64,000 nucleotides of DNA from an uncultured Phocaeicola sp. (lineage in GTDB: Bacteria > Bacteroidota > Bacteroidia > Bacteroidales > Bacteroidaceae), in NCBI GenBank assembly GCA_944320815.1, contig CALUIZ010000004.1:1-64000 (forward strand). Reading direction: 5' to 3'. Every line of letters begins with the position of its first letter. Positions within the stretch are counted from its first letter, which is position 1. A program made the translations under genes and the position numbers. Under the pieces are notes generated by a model that was not told where the DNA came from, made no database searches, and worked only from the letters and a program-made list of their open reading frames with translations. Below are positions 54,043-63,873 of the stretch, piece by piece.

Positions 54043-56313
54043 TCAGTTCTCGGCCTCGAAAAGTTCCTTTCCCCAGTCCCCCGGCTTGGCCCCCATTTGG
54101 AGTGTCAGTTCTCCACCCGCTACAAGATCCTTGTGCCGCAGTGCCGAATAAGGATAACTCTTTCCGTTGAGCGTGGCCGACTGGATATATCTGTTCTTTT
54201 CTGAAAGTCCCTGTGCGATGATCCGGAACTCTTTTCCGTCTTCCAGATGGAAAGTGACACTTCTGAGCATCGGAGCATGGATAAGATAATAGTCCTGTCC
54301 GGCATTCGGGTAAAGTCCTACCATGTGAAAGGCAAGCCAGGATGACATGGCACCAGAGTCATCGTTTCCGGGAAGCCCCGTCGGGGTGTCGCTGTAGTTC
54401 CGTTTGATGATTTCACGTATCCGGTCGTCCGAACGCCAGGGCTTTCCAAGCCAGTGATAGAGACAAGGACTGAGGAACGAAGGTTCATTGTTGACATTGT
54501 AGAATCCTTTGTCGAAGAAAATGTCAAGACGTTCCTCAAACTTTTCCGGTCCGCCGCATTTTTCAATCAGACCGGGAATATCATGCGGGATGCTCAGTGA
54601 GTACTCCCAGGAACTTGCTTCATAAAAGAACATGTTCCACCATGGGGTGTACCATGGCCCCTCGAAAGTAACCGGAGTATAAGTGTAGGTCGGTCTCTGC
54701 ACTTTGGAGTTTCCGAAGGGAAGCCGGTCGAGCCAGTTTCCGTTCTTGTCGCGCGGCATAATGAAACCTTTTGCGCCCGCATGCTCATAGTCGTCACGCC
54801 ACAGATTCTTCCAGTTGCCCGACTGTTTCAGGTATTTCCGGTAGAGGCTGTCTTTCCCCAGCCCTTTCGCCACAAGCGCGATGGCATAGTCGCAGTATGA
54901 ATATTCCACCGTACGGTTGCCGGCACGGGGAATGCCGTGAGGGATGTAACCCAGTTCAAGATAAGGCATCAGTCCGCCGCGTCCTTCCGCCTCTTCATTT
55001 CCCCCGGGAGGAACAGTCGCGTCTTTCAGCATGGCTTCCAGTCCGAGTTCATAGTCGATGCCTTTCAGTTCCTTCACGAAAGCGTCAGCTATGACGATTT
55101 CCGCGTTGGAACCTCCCTGTGTGCGTCCGTTGCAGTTCCCGCTCCGTGCGTCAGGCATGTAGCCGTCGCGTTTGTAGATGTTGATAAGCGAGCGTACGAT
55201 GTCAGCTTCGCGGAGCGGATCGATGAGCGTGATGAGCGGTGATGAGGTGCGGTAGGTGTCCCATATGGCATAGAAGTCATCGTAATAAGGTTCCGGGTCA
55301 CTCCATAGCGGATTCTCTCCGGTCCGGTCAACGGGCATCAGCATGGTGTGGTAGAGAGCCGTATAGAACATGCGTTTCTGCTTTTCCGGAGTCTTCGGGT
55401 CGATTTCAATGGCTCCGAACAGCCTTTCCCATGCGGCAAGCAGTTCATTGTGCACTTGTTCAAACGACCAGTGAGGGATGCATGAGTGTGCGTTGGCCTT
55501 TGCTTTCTGGCTGCTCAGGAACGAGATGCCGACCTTCAGTTGCAGGGTGGTGTCCGTGTCCGCGAATTGCAGCAGGGCTCCTGTCTTTTCGTGGGTGTCA
55601 TACTGGGAACGGCTTTCGCTGATGTCTTTTCCTTTCCATGTAAGCGACTTGACAAACGGCCTGTCTGTCTCCGCATAGAAATAGACCGTATAGGCGCGTC
55701 CATTGTTCCATCCGCCCCGGATGCGTGTGTATCCGCTCACTTCATGGTCGGACAGAATCTGTATCTCCGAGCCGACAAACTGTTGCGCTTCCCGTTCATC
55801 AGGGACGGGACTTTCCCCAAGGAAGAATCCCGCATCAATGGCGAGTGATTTCAGAGAGTCCTCCGGATAGGTGAAACGATAGAACGAAGCCCGTTGTGCA
55901 GTGGTGATCTGTGTGCGTATTCCGCTGTTCCTGAACCGCGTGTCATAGTATCCCAGACGTATGTCTTCGTATTCGCGGCAGTCGTGATGGGCGGTCCGGT
56001 CCATGCCGCTGCAGAACGGAGTGACCAGCACGTTGCCATATTTTGGCCCGCCGCCTGTCCCGCTTACGTGCACCTGTGAGAATCCGTCCACACGTTCAGG
56101 CATGGGCAGCCATCCGCTGTTCGGTGAAGGGGTGCAGTCGGGTGAAGGCTTTACCATTCCGAAGGGACAGGAGGGACCGATGAACACACGTCCCAGACCC
56201 TCCGAACCGATGCGGGGGTCGACATAGTCGGTAAGTCGGATTGTGCCGGAGGCATACATCGCTCCGACAAAGAAAAAGGTGATGCTTGAATAAAACAGTC
56301 TGTGTAACTTCAT
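54043..56313 (-). CDS. Alpha-mannosidase, GH92
   Basis: 756 aa with a signal peptide (to about 22). GH92 calcium-dependent exo-alpha-mannosidases act on high-mannose N-glycans, yeast mannan and phosphomannan. Family segments: YVDPRIGSEGLGRVFIGPSC, FGMVKPSPDC, HVSGTGGGPKYGNV, DTYRTSSPLITLIDPLREAD, PGNDDSGAMSSWLAFHMVGLYP. Part of the susC-susD-GH92-GDPD locus. Confidence 0.92.
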   Translation of the reverse strand: MKLHRLFYSSITFFFVGAMYASGTIRLTDYVDPRIGSEGLGRVFIGPSCPFGMVKPSPDCTPSPNSGWLPMPERVDGFSQVHVSGTGGGPKYGNVLVTPFCSGMDRTAHHDCREYEDIRLGYYDTRFRNSGIRTQITTAQRASFYRFTYPEDSLKSLAIDAGFFLGESPVPDEREAQQFVGSEIQILSDHEVSGYTRIRGGWNNGRAYTVYFYAETDRPFVKSLTWKGKDISESRSQYDTHEKTGALLQFADTDTTLQLKVGISFLSSQKAKANAHSCIPHWSFEQVHNELLAAWERLFGAIEIDPKTPEKQKRMFYTALYHTMLMPVDRTGENPLWSDPEPYYDDFYAIWDTYRTSSPLITLIDPLREADIVRSLINIYKRDGYMPDARSGNCNGRTQGGSNAEIVIADAFVKELKGIDYELGLEAMLKDATVPPGGNEEAEGRGGLMPYLELGYIPHGIPRAGNRTVEYSYCDYAIALVAKGLGKDSLYRKYLKQSGNWKNLWRDDYEHAGAKGFIMPRDKNGNWLDRLPFGNSKVQRPTYTYTPVTFEGPWYTPWWNMFFYEASSWEYSLSIPHDIPGLIEKCGGPEKFEERLDIFFDKGFYNVNNEPSFLSPCLYHWLGKPWRSDDRIREIIKRNYSDTPTGLPGNDDSGAMSSWLAFHMVGLYPNAGQDYYLIHAPMLRSVTFHLEDGKEFRIIAQGLSEKNRYIQSATLNGKSYPYSALRHKDLVAGGELTLQMGAKPGDWGKELFEAEN

Positions 56314-56368
56314 AAATGCTTTTGGTTTTAGCTGAGGTTGTCCGTTGTCGTTGGAGGGATGAAACGAA

Positions 56369-56417
56369 ACCTTGCATCACATTCCGCTTTCAGAATGAAA
56401 ACGGCGCAATGCAAGGT
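56369..56417 (-). other. Hairpin between susD and the GH92 gene
   Basis: ACCTTGCAT / ATGCAAGGT arms (56369-56377, 56409-56417) plus an inner CATTC...GAATG stem (56380-56396). No T-run, so it is more likely an mRNA processing or stability element than a full terminator. Confidence 0.5.
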
Positions 56418-56459
56418 CCGAATACAGAAGCTCAGAAATGAATGTACATCATTCGGAAT

Positions 56460-58094
56460 TTAGTATCCCGGGTTCTGTTCCCAGTTTGTGTTGGCGTTCA
56501 GCACATCCTGGCTTAACGGGAAGATACGTCTTGTCAGTTCGGCGTTGTCAGGATTGATGTATTTGAATCCCCATGGACGCTCATAATCCCCGAAGCGGAT
56601 GAGGTCGTTGCGGCGCCAGTGCTCGTCAAGGAATTCGCGTCCGCGCTCGTCCAGAATATCCTGCAGAGAAGGTGCGGCATCGATGGCGGGAGCATTTACA
56701 TACGAACGGATCTGGTTGAACAGGCTCATAGGAGTGTCACCGTTTGTCGCTGCACCTCCACGTACGATGGCTTCGCATTTTGTCAGCAGAATGTCGGCAT
56801 AGCGGAAGATAGGGATGTCATTGTCTTGGTTGCGGCTGTAGTTGTTGTAGTCGTTGGGGTCTGGGAAGAATTTGATGGAGCGGTAGCCCTGTCTCGTTCC
56901 GTCTGCCCCTACGTCAAGGTCTCCGTCTTCCTTGATGAGAGTAATATTCTTGGTGAAAACAACCTGCTGTGCTCCGTTGCCTTTTCCGTCGTCATACATG
57001 TGGGGGATGTTTGTCTTTTCCCCTGTTTCAGGGTCGTATTCATAAATCAGTGTCGTTTCCTGTAACGGGTCGCCTACAATCACGTCATTGCGGCGGTCGC
57101 CGGGAAGTGTGAACAGTTCTGCAAATTCTGGGTTCATTGCAAAGTTACCTCCGCAACTGGGAGTCAGCACGATTGTATAGAATCCGTTGGCACCTCCATA
57201 TCTCCATGTGCGGTAGCGTGCGTATGCCATTCCCTGATTGAGGGTCGCTTCGTAAGGTACAGCATAGATGAAGTCCTTGATTTGCGGACCGTTGGTGTAC
57301 ATGAATTTTGTCTTGTAGTCATCGCTCAAGTCAAAGAGGCGGGCATTAATGATGCGGTCACAGGCAGCGATACAGTCGTTCAGCTTCTCGTTGGGGGCTG
57401 TCGCCGACCAGTCTGCGCTGGTGACATCCTGCGTGTAGACATTCCAGTTTATATACAGTTTGGCCAGCAGTGCGTCTACCATCCAGCAGGTCGGTGTGCC
57501 ATAAGTGGCTTCGCTTACTTCACTGGGGCAGTCATCACGCACGTCGAGCAGTTCCGATTCAATCCATCTGGCCACTTCTCCGCGCGGAGAGCGGTCGATG
57601 TTCCCTGATTCATCGAACAGCTTGTAATCCACTATTGGAGTGTCGCCGAAATTGTCCATCAGCAGGAACGTATAGAATGCGCGTGCCGCACGTACGGGAG
57701 CGGATATCTCCACGTTGCTCTCGCCCAGATCCTGCAATAGCTGGTTGCAGTTCGTGACACCTGCCAGAATGTCCTGGAATACATTCAACTGGTTGTTGTT
57801 GGCCGACTGGTTCCATGAATGCGTGGAGCAGTTTGAATATTGGCGGTCGTCCAGCCATGCCCCGCCGAAGCACACTGCCGAGTATTCATCCGAACTCAGA
57901 GACAGCAGTTCGTCATAGCGGCGGTTCAGAGGCGCGCGCAATGCATAGTAGGCATTGTTGATTCTTGCCTCCATGGCTATGTCTGAATCTATCGGATATT
58001 CTGTATATTGCGACTTGATGTCTACGTCCAAGTCTGTGCAGCCTATGGCCGTCAATGCCAGTAAGGCACAGGTAAGTATGTTTTTTGTTCTCAT
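56460..58094 (-). CDS. SusD/RagB-family outer-membrane glycan-binding lipoprotein
   Basis: 544 aa. Lipobox LTAIGC (Cys19), then the helical TPR-like SusD fold; near the C-terminus DERGREFLDEHWRRNDLIRFG, the typical SusD ending, and a final GY. It caps the SusC barrel and binds the glycan. 19 bp after susC. Confidence 0.93.
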   Translation of the reverse strand: MRTKNILTCALLALTAIGCTDLDVDIKSQYTEYPIDSDIAMEARINNAYYALRAPLNRRYDELLSLSSDEYSAVCFGGAWLDDRQYSNCSTHSWNQSANNNQLNVFQDILAGVTNCNQLLQDLGESNVEISAPVRAARAFYTFLLMDNFGDTPIVDYKLFDESGNIDRSPRGEVARWIESELLDVRDDCPSEVSEATYGTPTCWMVDALLAKLYINWNVYTQDVTSADWSATAPNEKLNDCIAACDRIINARLFDLSDDYKTKFMYTNGPQIKDFIYAVPYEATLNQGMAYARYRTWRYGGANGFYTIVLTPSCGGNFAMNPEFAELFTLPGDRRNDVIVGDPLQETTLIYEYDPETGEKTNIPHMYDDGKGNGAQQVVFTKNITLIKEDGDLDVGADGTRQGYRSIKFFPDPNDYNNYSRNQDNDIPIFRYADILLTKCEAIVRGGAATNGDTPMSLFNQIRSYVNAPAIDAAPSLQDILDERGREFLDEHWRRNDLIRFGDYERPWGFKYINPDNAELTRRIFPLSQDVLNANTNWEQNPGY

Positions 58095-58113
58095 TGTTGA
58101 TTCTCGTTTTAGA

Positions 58114-61110
58114 TTAGAAATTCATGTTTAAACCAATCATGAAGCTGCGAGTACGCGGATAAACGCTGTTTCTCCAGTCCATGCCGGGAGTCAGGCCCCC
58201 TAAATTGACTTCAGGATCGATGCCTTTGTATCCTGTGATGGTGAATACATTGTTGCATGTCGCGTAAACCCGGAGATTGTTGAACCAGTTGCCCAGCTTG
58301 CCGAAGTTGTAGGCCAGTGTCAGCGTGGACAGACGGAGATATGAACCGTTTTCCAGATAACGTGTGGACGGTGCCTGTGCACGTGAGTCTTGCGGATGTT
58401 CGGCCACTTCCGCCAGAATGTTCTTCCCGAATCCACTGAGCAGAGAGGGGTCATTGTAGGCTGCGTGCGGAACGTCGAAAACCTTGTTGCCGGCAACTCC
58501 CTGGAAGAATGCGGTAAGCGACCAGTTCTTCCATTGGAAGTCGTTGTTCCACCCATAAGTGATTTTGGGCTGTGCCGAACCGGCGATGCGCCGGTCTGTG
58601 TCATCGGGGTTCCCCGTCGTTCCTACAAGGTTCCCGTCTTTGTCGTAGTCATTGAACACAGACACTCCGTTTTCATCGTATCCGGCCCATTCATAGAGGT
58701 AGAACTGTCCGATGGGATAACCTTCCATGATGCGCTGTACATTGCAGCCTGTATAGTTGTTGATGTTCGGGTCTGCAAGGTCTATGAAGTTTGCGGTATA
58801 TGCGGCGTTCGACAGTGACTCCACCTTGTTCTTGTTGTGCGACAGCGTTAAAGAAGTGCTCCATGTGAAGTCTTTGGTCTGTACAGGAACGGCATTGATT
58901 GTGATTTCTATACCTTTGTTGCTGATGTCTCCCACGTTTGCGGTCATCCAGTTGTACGGATAGCGGAGAGTTGACACGCTATAGTTGTAAATCAGGTCGC
59001 TGGTACGTTTGTCGTAATATTCGATGGTACCGGTCAGGCGGTTGTTGAAGAATCCGAAGTCCAGACCTACATTGAACATTCCGGTCTTCTCCCATTTCAA
59101 GTCGGGGTTCGTGTTGCTCGTCGCTCCCAGCACACGGTAGCTGTTGCCGTCCGAGGCAGTGAACCAGCCTGTGGTGCCGTATTTCTGTCGTGCCGTGAAC
59201 GCGTCGAACCCGAGTGAGTTACCGCTGACACCATAACCGATGCGGAACTTGAGGTCGTCGAACACGTCCTGTCCTTTCATGAAGTCTTCCTCGATGATAC
59301 GCCATGCGGCGGATACGGAAGGGAAGGTACCCCAGCGGTTGTTCGTTCCGAATGCGGAAGAACCGTCACGGCGCAGAGTGGCCTGCAGCAGGTATCTGCT
59401 GTTGAAGCTGTAGTTGACACGTCCGTAGAATGAAATCATCCTCAATGTGGAAAGCTGGTTGCTGATGATTTCATTGATGTTCATGTTGTTGGCCAGACCG
59501 ATGTTGTAATAGCTCAACGCGTCGTCATAGAAATTGTAGACTTTCAGACCAAATCCGTCGTTGTTGTCCGACTGTTCCCAGGAGTAGCCCAACATGACAT
59601 CCACCTTATGCTTTTCTGCGAAAGTGTGGTTCCAGTTGATGTAGGTTTCCATCTGTTTTTTGATGTTTTCCACTGTGCTGCGTTCAGCCTGTCCGTGGCG
59701 GGATGCATAGTCAACAATCTGCGACTTTGAAGAATGGTAGTTGTTGTAGATGTACTGTTCGTTCATGTATGACAGGTTCAGGTTCCAGTCCAGACCGTCT
59801 GTTATATGGACCGTTGCCTTGGCGATGCCTTGCAGCAGTTTGTGCTCTGTCTTGTATCTGTCTTCGTTGATTATCGACAGCGGGTTGTAATATTGGGAGT
59901 CGCTTCTTCCATACCATGAACCGTCTTCATTCTTTATGGGATTGAGTGGCAGATAGTAGTTCATTGCGTCCAGTGCGCTTCTTCCTTCATTGTCTGTAGG
60001 TCCGCTTTCACTGTTGCCTATGCTGGCATTGACGCTGAACGAAAGGTCCAGACGATTGTTCAGTGCTGTCGTCTGGAGGAAGGAGCGGGCTGTAAGGCGG
60101 TCCATTCCTGTGCCGCGGACAACACCCTGACGTTCAAGGAAGTTTATGGAGGCGTTGTATGATGTCTTTTCGTTTCCTCCGTTGATGGAAACATTATGGT
60201 TGTGGCTGAATCCTGTGCGGAGCACTTCTTTCTGCCAGTCCACGTTCGCGGGATTGTTTACGTCATATTTGTTTGAGATGGAAATTCCGTTCTCTTCGAT
60301 ATACGACAAAAGCTGGGGACCGTCCATCATGTCCAATGTCTTCATCGTCTTGTCCCATGCCACATAGCCGCTGTAGTTCACGCTCACGCGTCCGTCCTTG
60401 TTCCCTTTCTTTGTCGTCACGATAATCACACCGTTCGCTGCCTTCGAACCGTAGATGGCTGTCGCGGAAGCGTCGCGCAGCACGTCGATGCTCTCGATGT
60501 CTTCCGGAGCAACCAGTGAGAGACTTACGCCCGGCACACCGTCGATCACATAATAAGGCTCCATTCCTTCACCGGCACGGAGTGAGGATGCGCCGCGGAG
60601 TGAGATGGACGGGGAGCCGTTCGGGTCGCTCGTGTTGGCGATGGTCAGTCCCGGAACCTTGCCTTGCAGCAGTTGGGCCGGAGTGGTGTAGACACCGACG
60701 TTCAGGTCTTCTGCCTTGACCGTAGTGATTGAGCTGGTCACATCCTTGCGCTGCATGCTGCCGTAACCGATTACGACCACTTCTTCCAGCATCTGGTTGT
60801 CTTCCTGCATGACCACATTGATCACGTCCGAGTTGGCTTCGATTTCCTGAGTCATGTAGCCGATGTACGAGAACACCAGTATCTTTCCTTTTTCCACTTT
60901 TACGGAGTATTTGCCGTCGATGTCGGTCACATTGCCGTTTGTCGTTCCTTTTTCCACTACGCTTACTCCAATCAGGGGCATTCCGGTATGGTCGGTCACT
61001 GTACCGGTGATTGCGCTCTGGGCAAATGCGTAAGTACTTACTAAAAGAAATGCAGCTAATGAAATTAGCTTGCCAAGCGTCTGCTTGTTAGTCATTAGTT
61101 TACTTTGCAT
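58114..61110 (-). CDS. SusC/RagA-family TonB-dependent glycan importer
   Basis: 998 aa. Signal to about residue 30; carboxypeptidase-regulatory-like domain (SAITGTVTDHTGMPLIGVSV...VFSYIGYMTQEI) follows directly, with no secretin/TonB N-terminal signalling domain, so control through an adjacent sigma/anti-sigma pair is unlikely. Plug (YVIDGVPGVSLSLVAPEDIE, ATAIYGSKAANGVIIVTTKKG) and the long barrel end in aromatic residues NMNF. First gene of the PUL; no regulator gene is within the window. Confidence 0.95.
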   Translation of the reverse strand: MQSKLMTNKQTLGKLISLAAFLLVSTYAFAQSAITGTVTDHTGMPLIGVSVVEKGTTNGNVTDIDGKYSVKVEKGKILVFSYIGYMTQEIEANSDVINVVMQEDNQMLEEVVVIGYGSMQRKDVTSSITTVKAEDLNVGVYTTPAQLLQGKVPGLTIANTSDPNGSPSISLRGASSLRAGEGMEPYYVIDGVPGVSLSLVAPEDIESIDVLRDASATAIYGSKAANGVIIVTTKKGNKDGRVSVNYSGYVAWDKTMKTLDMMDGPQLLSYIEENGISISNKYDVNNPANVDWQKEVLRTGFSHNHNVSINGGNEKTSYNASINFLERQGVVRGTGMDRLTARSFLQTTALNNRLDLSFSVNASIGNSESGPTDNEGRSALDAMNYYLPLNPIKNEDGSWYGRSDSQYYNPLSIINEDRYKTEHKLLQGIAKATVHITDGLDWNLNLSYMNEQYIYNNYHSSKSQIVDYASRHGQAERSTVENIKKQMETYINWNHTFAEKHKVDVMLGYSWEQSDNNDGFGLKVYNFYDDALSYYNIGLANNMNINEIISNQLSTLRMISFYGRVNYSFNSRYLLQATLRRDGSSAFGTNNRWGTFPSVSAAWRIIEEDFMKGQDVFDDLKFRIGYGVSGNSLGFDAFTARQKYGTTGWFTASDGNSYRVLGATSNTNPDLKWEKTGMFNVGLDFGFFNNRLTGTIEYYDKRTSDLIYNYSVSTLRYPYNWMTANVGDISNKGIEITINAVPVQTKDFTWSTSLTLSHNKNKVESLSNAAYTANFIDLADPNINNYTGCNVQRIMEGYPIGQFYLYEWAGYDENGVSVFNDYDKDGNLVGTTGNPDDTDRRIAGSAQPKITYGWNNDFQWKNWSLTAFFQGVAGNKVFDVPHAAYNDPSLLSGFGKNILAEVAEHPQDSRAQAPSTRYLENGSYLRLSTLTLAYNFGKLGNWFNNLRVYATCNNVFTITGYKGIDPEVNLGGLTPGMDWRNSVYPRTRSFMIGLNMNF

Positions 61111-61143
61111 AAGATTGTTTTATTTTATGATTTTATGACGCTG

Positions 61144-61151
61144 CAAAGTTA
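61144..61151 (-). promoter_or_regulatory. -7 element for the PUL
   Basis: Minus-strand TAACTTTG, 33 bp upstream of the susC start at 61110. No TTG at -33, which is common for regulated Bacteroides promoters. Confidence 0.55.
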
Positions 61152-61267
61152 CGCTTGGAGTGTTACATGAAGATTTTATGGATGTTTCAGAGAGATTTAC
61201 ATTCTGTTATAAAATTGTTACATGGATTGCGGTGTGCCTTTGTGATATATGTAGTAGAATGACTCGG

Positions 61268-61365
61268 TGCCCGTTTCTCCTGACATAATGTTCCGGGCGG
61301 AATAACGGCCTGTTTTGTTTCGGGCAAGCCTCTGCTTTGGCCGGAACAGGCGTTTGTTTTATAAA
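61268..61365. repeat. 22-bp tandem repeat family, site 7
   Basis: Degenerate units with cores at 61291, 61313 and about 61335 (22 bp apart): TTCCGGGCGGAA, TTTGTTTCGGGCAAG, TTTGGCCGGAA, joined by ACGGCCTG. It occupies the 335-bp gap between susC and prmA, which otherwise holds only the PUL -7 element and a terminator. Confidence 0.65.
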
Positions 61366-61388
61366 TGTATGTAAAGATAAAATGATGA

Positions 61389-61429
61389 GGGGCGGATGTG
61401 CATGGAAACATGGGATGTACATCCGCCCC
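61389..61429 (-). terminator. Terminator after prmA
   Basis: GGGGCGGATGT / ACATCCGCCCC (61389-61399, 61419-61429), 11 bp perfect, 16 bp past the prmA stop on the minus strand; the downstream T-tract is interrupted (CATCATTTTATC). Confidence 0.7.
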
Positions 61430-61445
61430 AGACAAAACGTTCCGG

Positions 61446-62300
61446 CTACCGGTTCGCGTTCATGACCAGCTTCACGGCCGCCCAGTTGTGCTTTTCGCGG
61501 TAGTGGACGAATTCCATTCCAAGGCTTTCACCCTTTTCACGGATGGCCGGAATGTCTTCCACATAAAATCCGCTCATATAGATTTCCGAACCGGGGTGCA
61601 TGCATGCCGCATAAGCCGGCAGGTCGTTGAGCAGAATGTTCCGGTTGATGTTGACGATGATTATGTCAAAAGGTTGCCGGCCTTTCAGCAGAGACGCGTC
61701 GCCAAGCTCCACCGTAATGTTGGATATGCGGTTGAGCGCGATGTTGTCGCGCGAGTTGTTCACGCACCAGTCGTCGATGTCGATGGCCGTCACCGGGTCG
61801 GCTTCCCTCATGCTGGCGAGGATGGCGAGAATGGATGTGCCGCATCCCATGTCGAGCACCGACTTGCCTTTAAGGTCAGCCTCGAGCAGTTCTGCGATGA
61901 TGGAGCTTGTGGTTTCATGATGCCCCGTGCCGAAGGCCATCTGAGGATTGATGACGATGTCGTATTCCGCTTTCGGATAATCCTTGTGGAAGGTGCTGTG
62001 GATGACGCACCGGTCGCCTATGACGATGGGCTGGAAGAAATTCTTTTCCCATTCCTCGTTCCAGTCCTTGTCTTCCGGTTCGGCGATGGTGTAGGTTATC
62101 CCGGTGCCGGAAAGAGGAAAATTGGCGATGGCCTGCTTGAGCGCGTCCTCATCGAACAGCGGCTGCTGGATATAGGCTTTCATCCCTCCTTCACATTCCA
62201 CAAAACTTTCGAACCCGATTTCGGCGGTTAGGGCCGAAAGTACATCGGTAGCCGTTTCGCTGCACGGCTGCACATTAAAGGTTACTTCAAAATATTTCAT
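61446..62300 (-). CDS. prmA: Ribosomal protein L11 methyltransferase
   Basis: 284 aa. SAM-binding LDMGCGTSILAILASM, substrate-site NPQMAFGTGHHETTS and IIVNINRNILLNDLP (NPPY-like position). N-terminal ferredoxin-like L11-recognition domain begins MKYFEVTFNV. Single gene, divergent from the Trp-rich protein gene. Confidence 0.93.
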   Translation of the reverse strand: MKYFEVTFNVQPCSETATDVLSALTAEIGFESFVECEGGMKAYIQQPLFDEDALKQAIANFPLSGTGITYTIAEPEDKDWNEEWEKNFFQPIVIGDRCVIHSTFHKDYPKAEYDIVINPQMAFGTGHHETTSSIIAELLEADLKGKSVLDMGCGTSILAILASMREADPVTAIDIDDWCVNNSRDNIALNRISNITVELGDASLLKGRQPFDIIIVNINRNILLNDLPAYAACMHPGSEIYMSGFYVEDIPAIREKGESLGMEFVHYREKHNWAAVKLVMNANR

Positions 62301-62406
62301 ATGCTGGTGTCTTGTTATGGAGACAAAGATACGACAATAAACGGACGTAATCCCGGTTCCGGGAAGTTTTTAGGGAAATCCCTATATGAAAATAGGGATT
62401 TCCTGC

Positions 62407-62436
62407 TTGCAGACTCCTGATAACTTTCTAAATTTG
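62407..62436 (+). promoter_or_regulatory. Promoter of the Trp/Tyr/Gly-rich protein gene
   Basis: TTG (62407-62409), exactly 19 bp, TAAATTTG (62429-62436); 46 bp before the ATG. Confidence 0.8.
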
Positions 62437-62481
62437 TATCAGAATAAAAAGATGGTTTCATTAATGAAAGGAGACAGGAAT

Positions 62482-63849
62482 ATGAAAGGCAGAACATTGG
62501 CTTCCCTGCTGCTGGCTGGCCTTCCGTGGCTGGTGGCGGCTCAGAGCAACGATGACCTTTACTTCGTTCCGAAGAAGAAGGTGGAGACGGAAAAGACGAC
62601 GGCCGCTCCGGTCCGCAGGACTGTGACTTCTCAGACACCGGGCACCACAGTATATGCGGCTCCGGGCTCTACGGTGGTGGTGAAGGATGCGGCAGGCAAG
62701 ATGCGTGACGTGGATGAGTACAACCGCCGCTACACTTCGCGCGACAATACGTTCAGCATGCAGAATGACACTTTATATATAGAGGAGAAGCCTGCGGGTG
62801 AACGCGGTGAATGGGTGAACGGTTTCGAGGGCTCGCAGGATGACTATGAATATGCCATGCGTATCGTCCGCTTCCGCAGTCCGGCATATGCCATCCCGAT
62901 AAGCAGTCCGCTTTATTGGGATGTGGTCTATGGGGCTTTCCCGTCGTGGGACTGGAACGTATATGACGACGGGCTGTATGCCTATGTGTTCCCCACTTAC
63001 TCCAATCCGCTGTGGTGGGACTGGCGTTGGAACTGGAGTCTGTCGGGTCCGCGCTGGGGGTGGAGTTGGAACTGGCATTCCCCGTGGTATTACAGTGGCT
63101 GGTACTCTCCGTATTGGTACGGTGGCTATTGGGGCGGTTGGTATGGTGGCTGGTACGCCGGTTACTGGGGCGGCTGGCATCACCATTATCCTTATTATGG
63201 ATGGGGTGGCTGGCAAGGTCGGCCGGTTCGCAATCCGGGGGGACGTTATCGCGGATTGGACGGATATTCCCGTCCGGACAGCCGCAGACTTTCCGGCGGG
63301 ACCCGTTATGCCGGAAGCGGTGTTTCTTCCCGCCCGGGCAGGAATGTGGCAGGCAATGTTTCTTCCGTTCATACTACAGACGGAATCAGATATACCCCTG
63401 CGCGGACGGACCAGACAGGAAGAGTCCGTTCGATTGGTCGCGTGGTCAATCCTTCCTCGAATGTAAATGCCGGTGTCCGTCCGATCCGTGGAAACGGTGC
63501 GACATCTACGGTCGGTTCCGGTGGACGGGTTGATCCGAGGCGGAACGTTTCGCCGGGTACGGCAGGGAATGGCCGTTCTTCTTATACAAGGCCGAATTCT
63601 TACACTCGTCCGCGGACATCTTCGGGCATAGGTGGAGGCCGTTCTACATATACTCGTCCGAGCAGCACGCGGTCTAATGTAAACCGTCCGAATACAACCC
63701 GGTCTACAAGGAGCTACACCAATCCCGGAAGGAGTTCATTCGGACGGAGCGGCGGTTCTTCTTTCCGCAGTAGCGGGGGAGGATATGGCGGCGGAGGCCG
63801 TTCTTCCGGAGGTGGTTCGGCACGCTCGGCAGGCGGAGGCCGCAGATAA
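62482..63849 (+). CDS. Exported Trp/Tyr/Gly-rich low-complexity protein
   Basis: 455 aa from ATG 62482, chosen because AAGGAG (62468-62473) is well spaced and a signal peptide (to AAQS, about residue 22) follows at once. Residues about 145-246 are extremely aromatic: roughly 22 Trp in 100 residues plus many Tyr and Gly (YWGGWYGGWYAGYWGGW). Residues about 250-455 are Arg/Ser/Thr/Gly-rich with PxxR(S)YTRP-like repeats and a GGGGRSSGGG tail. No Cys. Function unknown; the composition suggests a surface-adhesive or matrix-forming polymer. It lies 24 bp upstream of an OmpP1/FadL-like gene. Confidence 0.85.
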   Translation: MKGRTLASLLLAGLPWLVAAQSNDDLYFVPKKKVETEKTTAAPVRRTVTSQTPGTTVYAAPGSTVVVKDAAGKMRDVDEYNRRYTSRDNTFSMQNDTLYIEEKPAGERGEWVNGFEGSQDDYEYAMRIVRFRSPAYAIPISSPLYWDVVYGAFPSWDWNVYDDGLYAYVFPTYSNPLWWDWRWNWSLSGPRWGWSWNWHSPWYYSGWYSPYWYGGYWGGWYGGWYAGYWGGWHHHYPYYGWGGWQGRPVRNPGGRYRGLDGYSRPDSRRLSGGTRYAGSGVSSRPGRNVAGNVSSVHTTDGIRYTPARTDQTGRVRSIGRVVNPSSNVNAGVRPIRGNGATSTVGSGGRVDPRRNVSPGTAGNGRSSYTRPNSYTRPRTSSGIGGGRSTYTRPSSTRSNVNRPNTTRSTRSYTNPGRSSFGRSGGSSFRSSGGGYGGGGRSSGGGSARSAGGGRR

Positions 63850-63873
63850 AGTTAATCATTTAAGGAAAAGACA

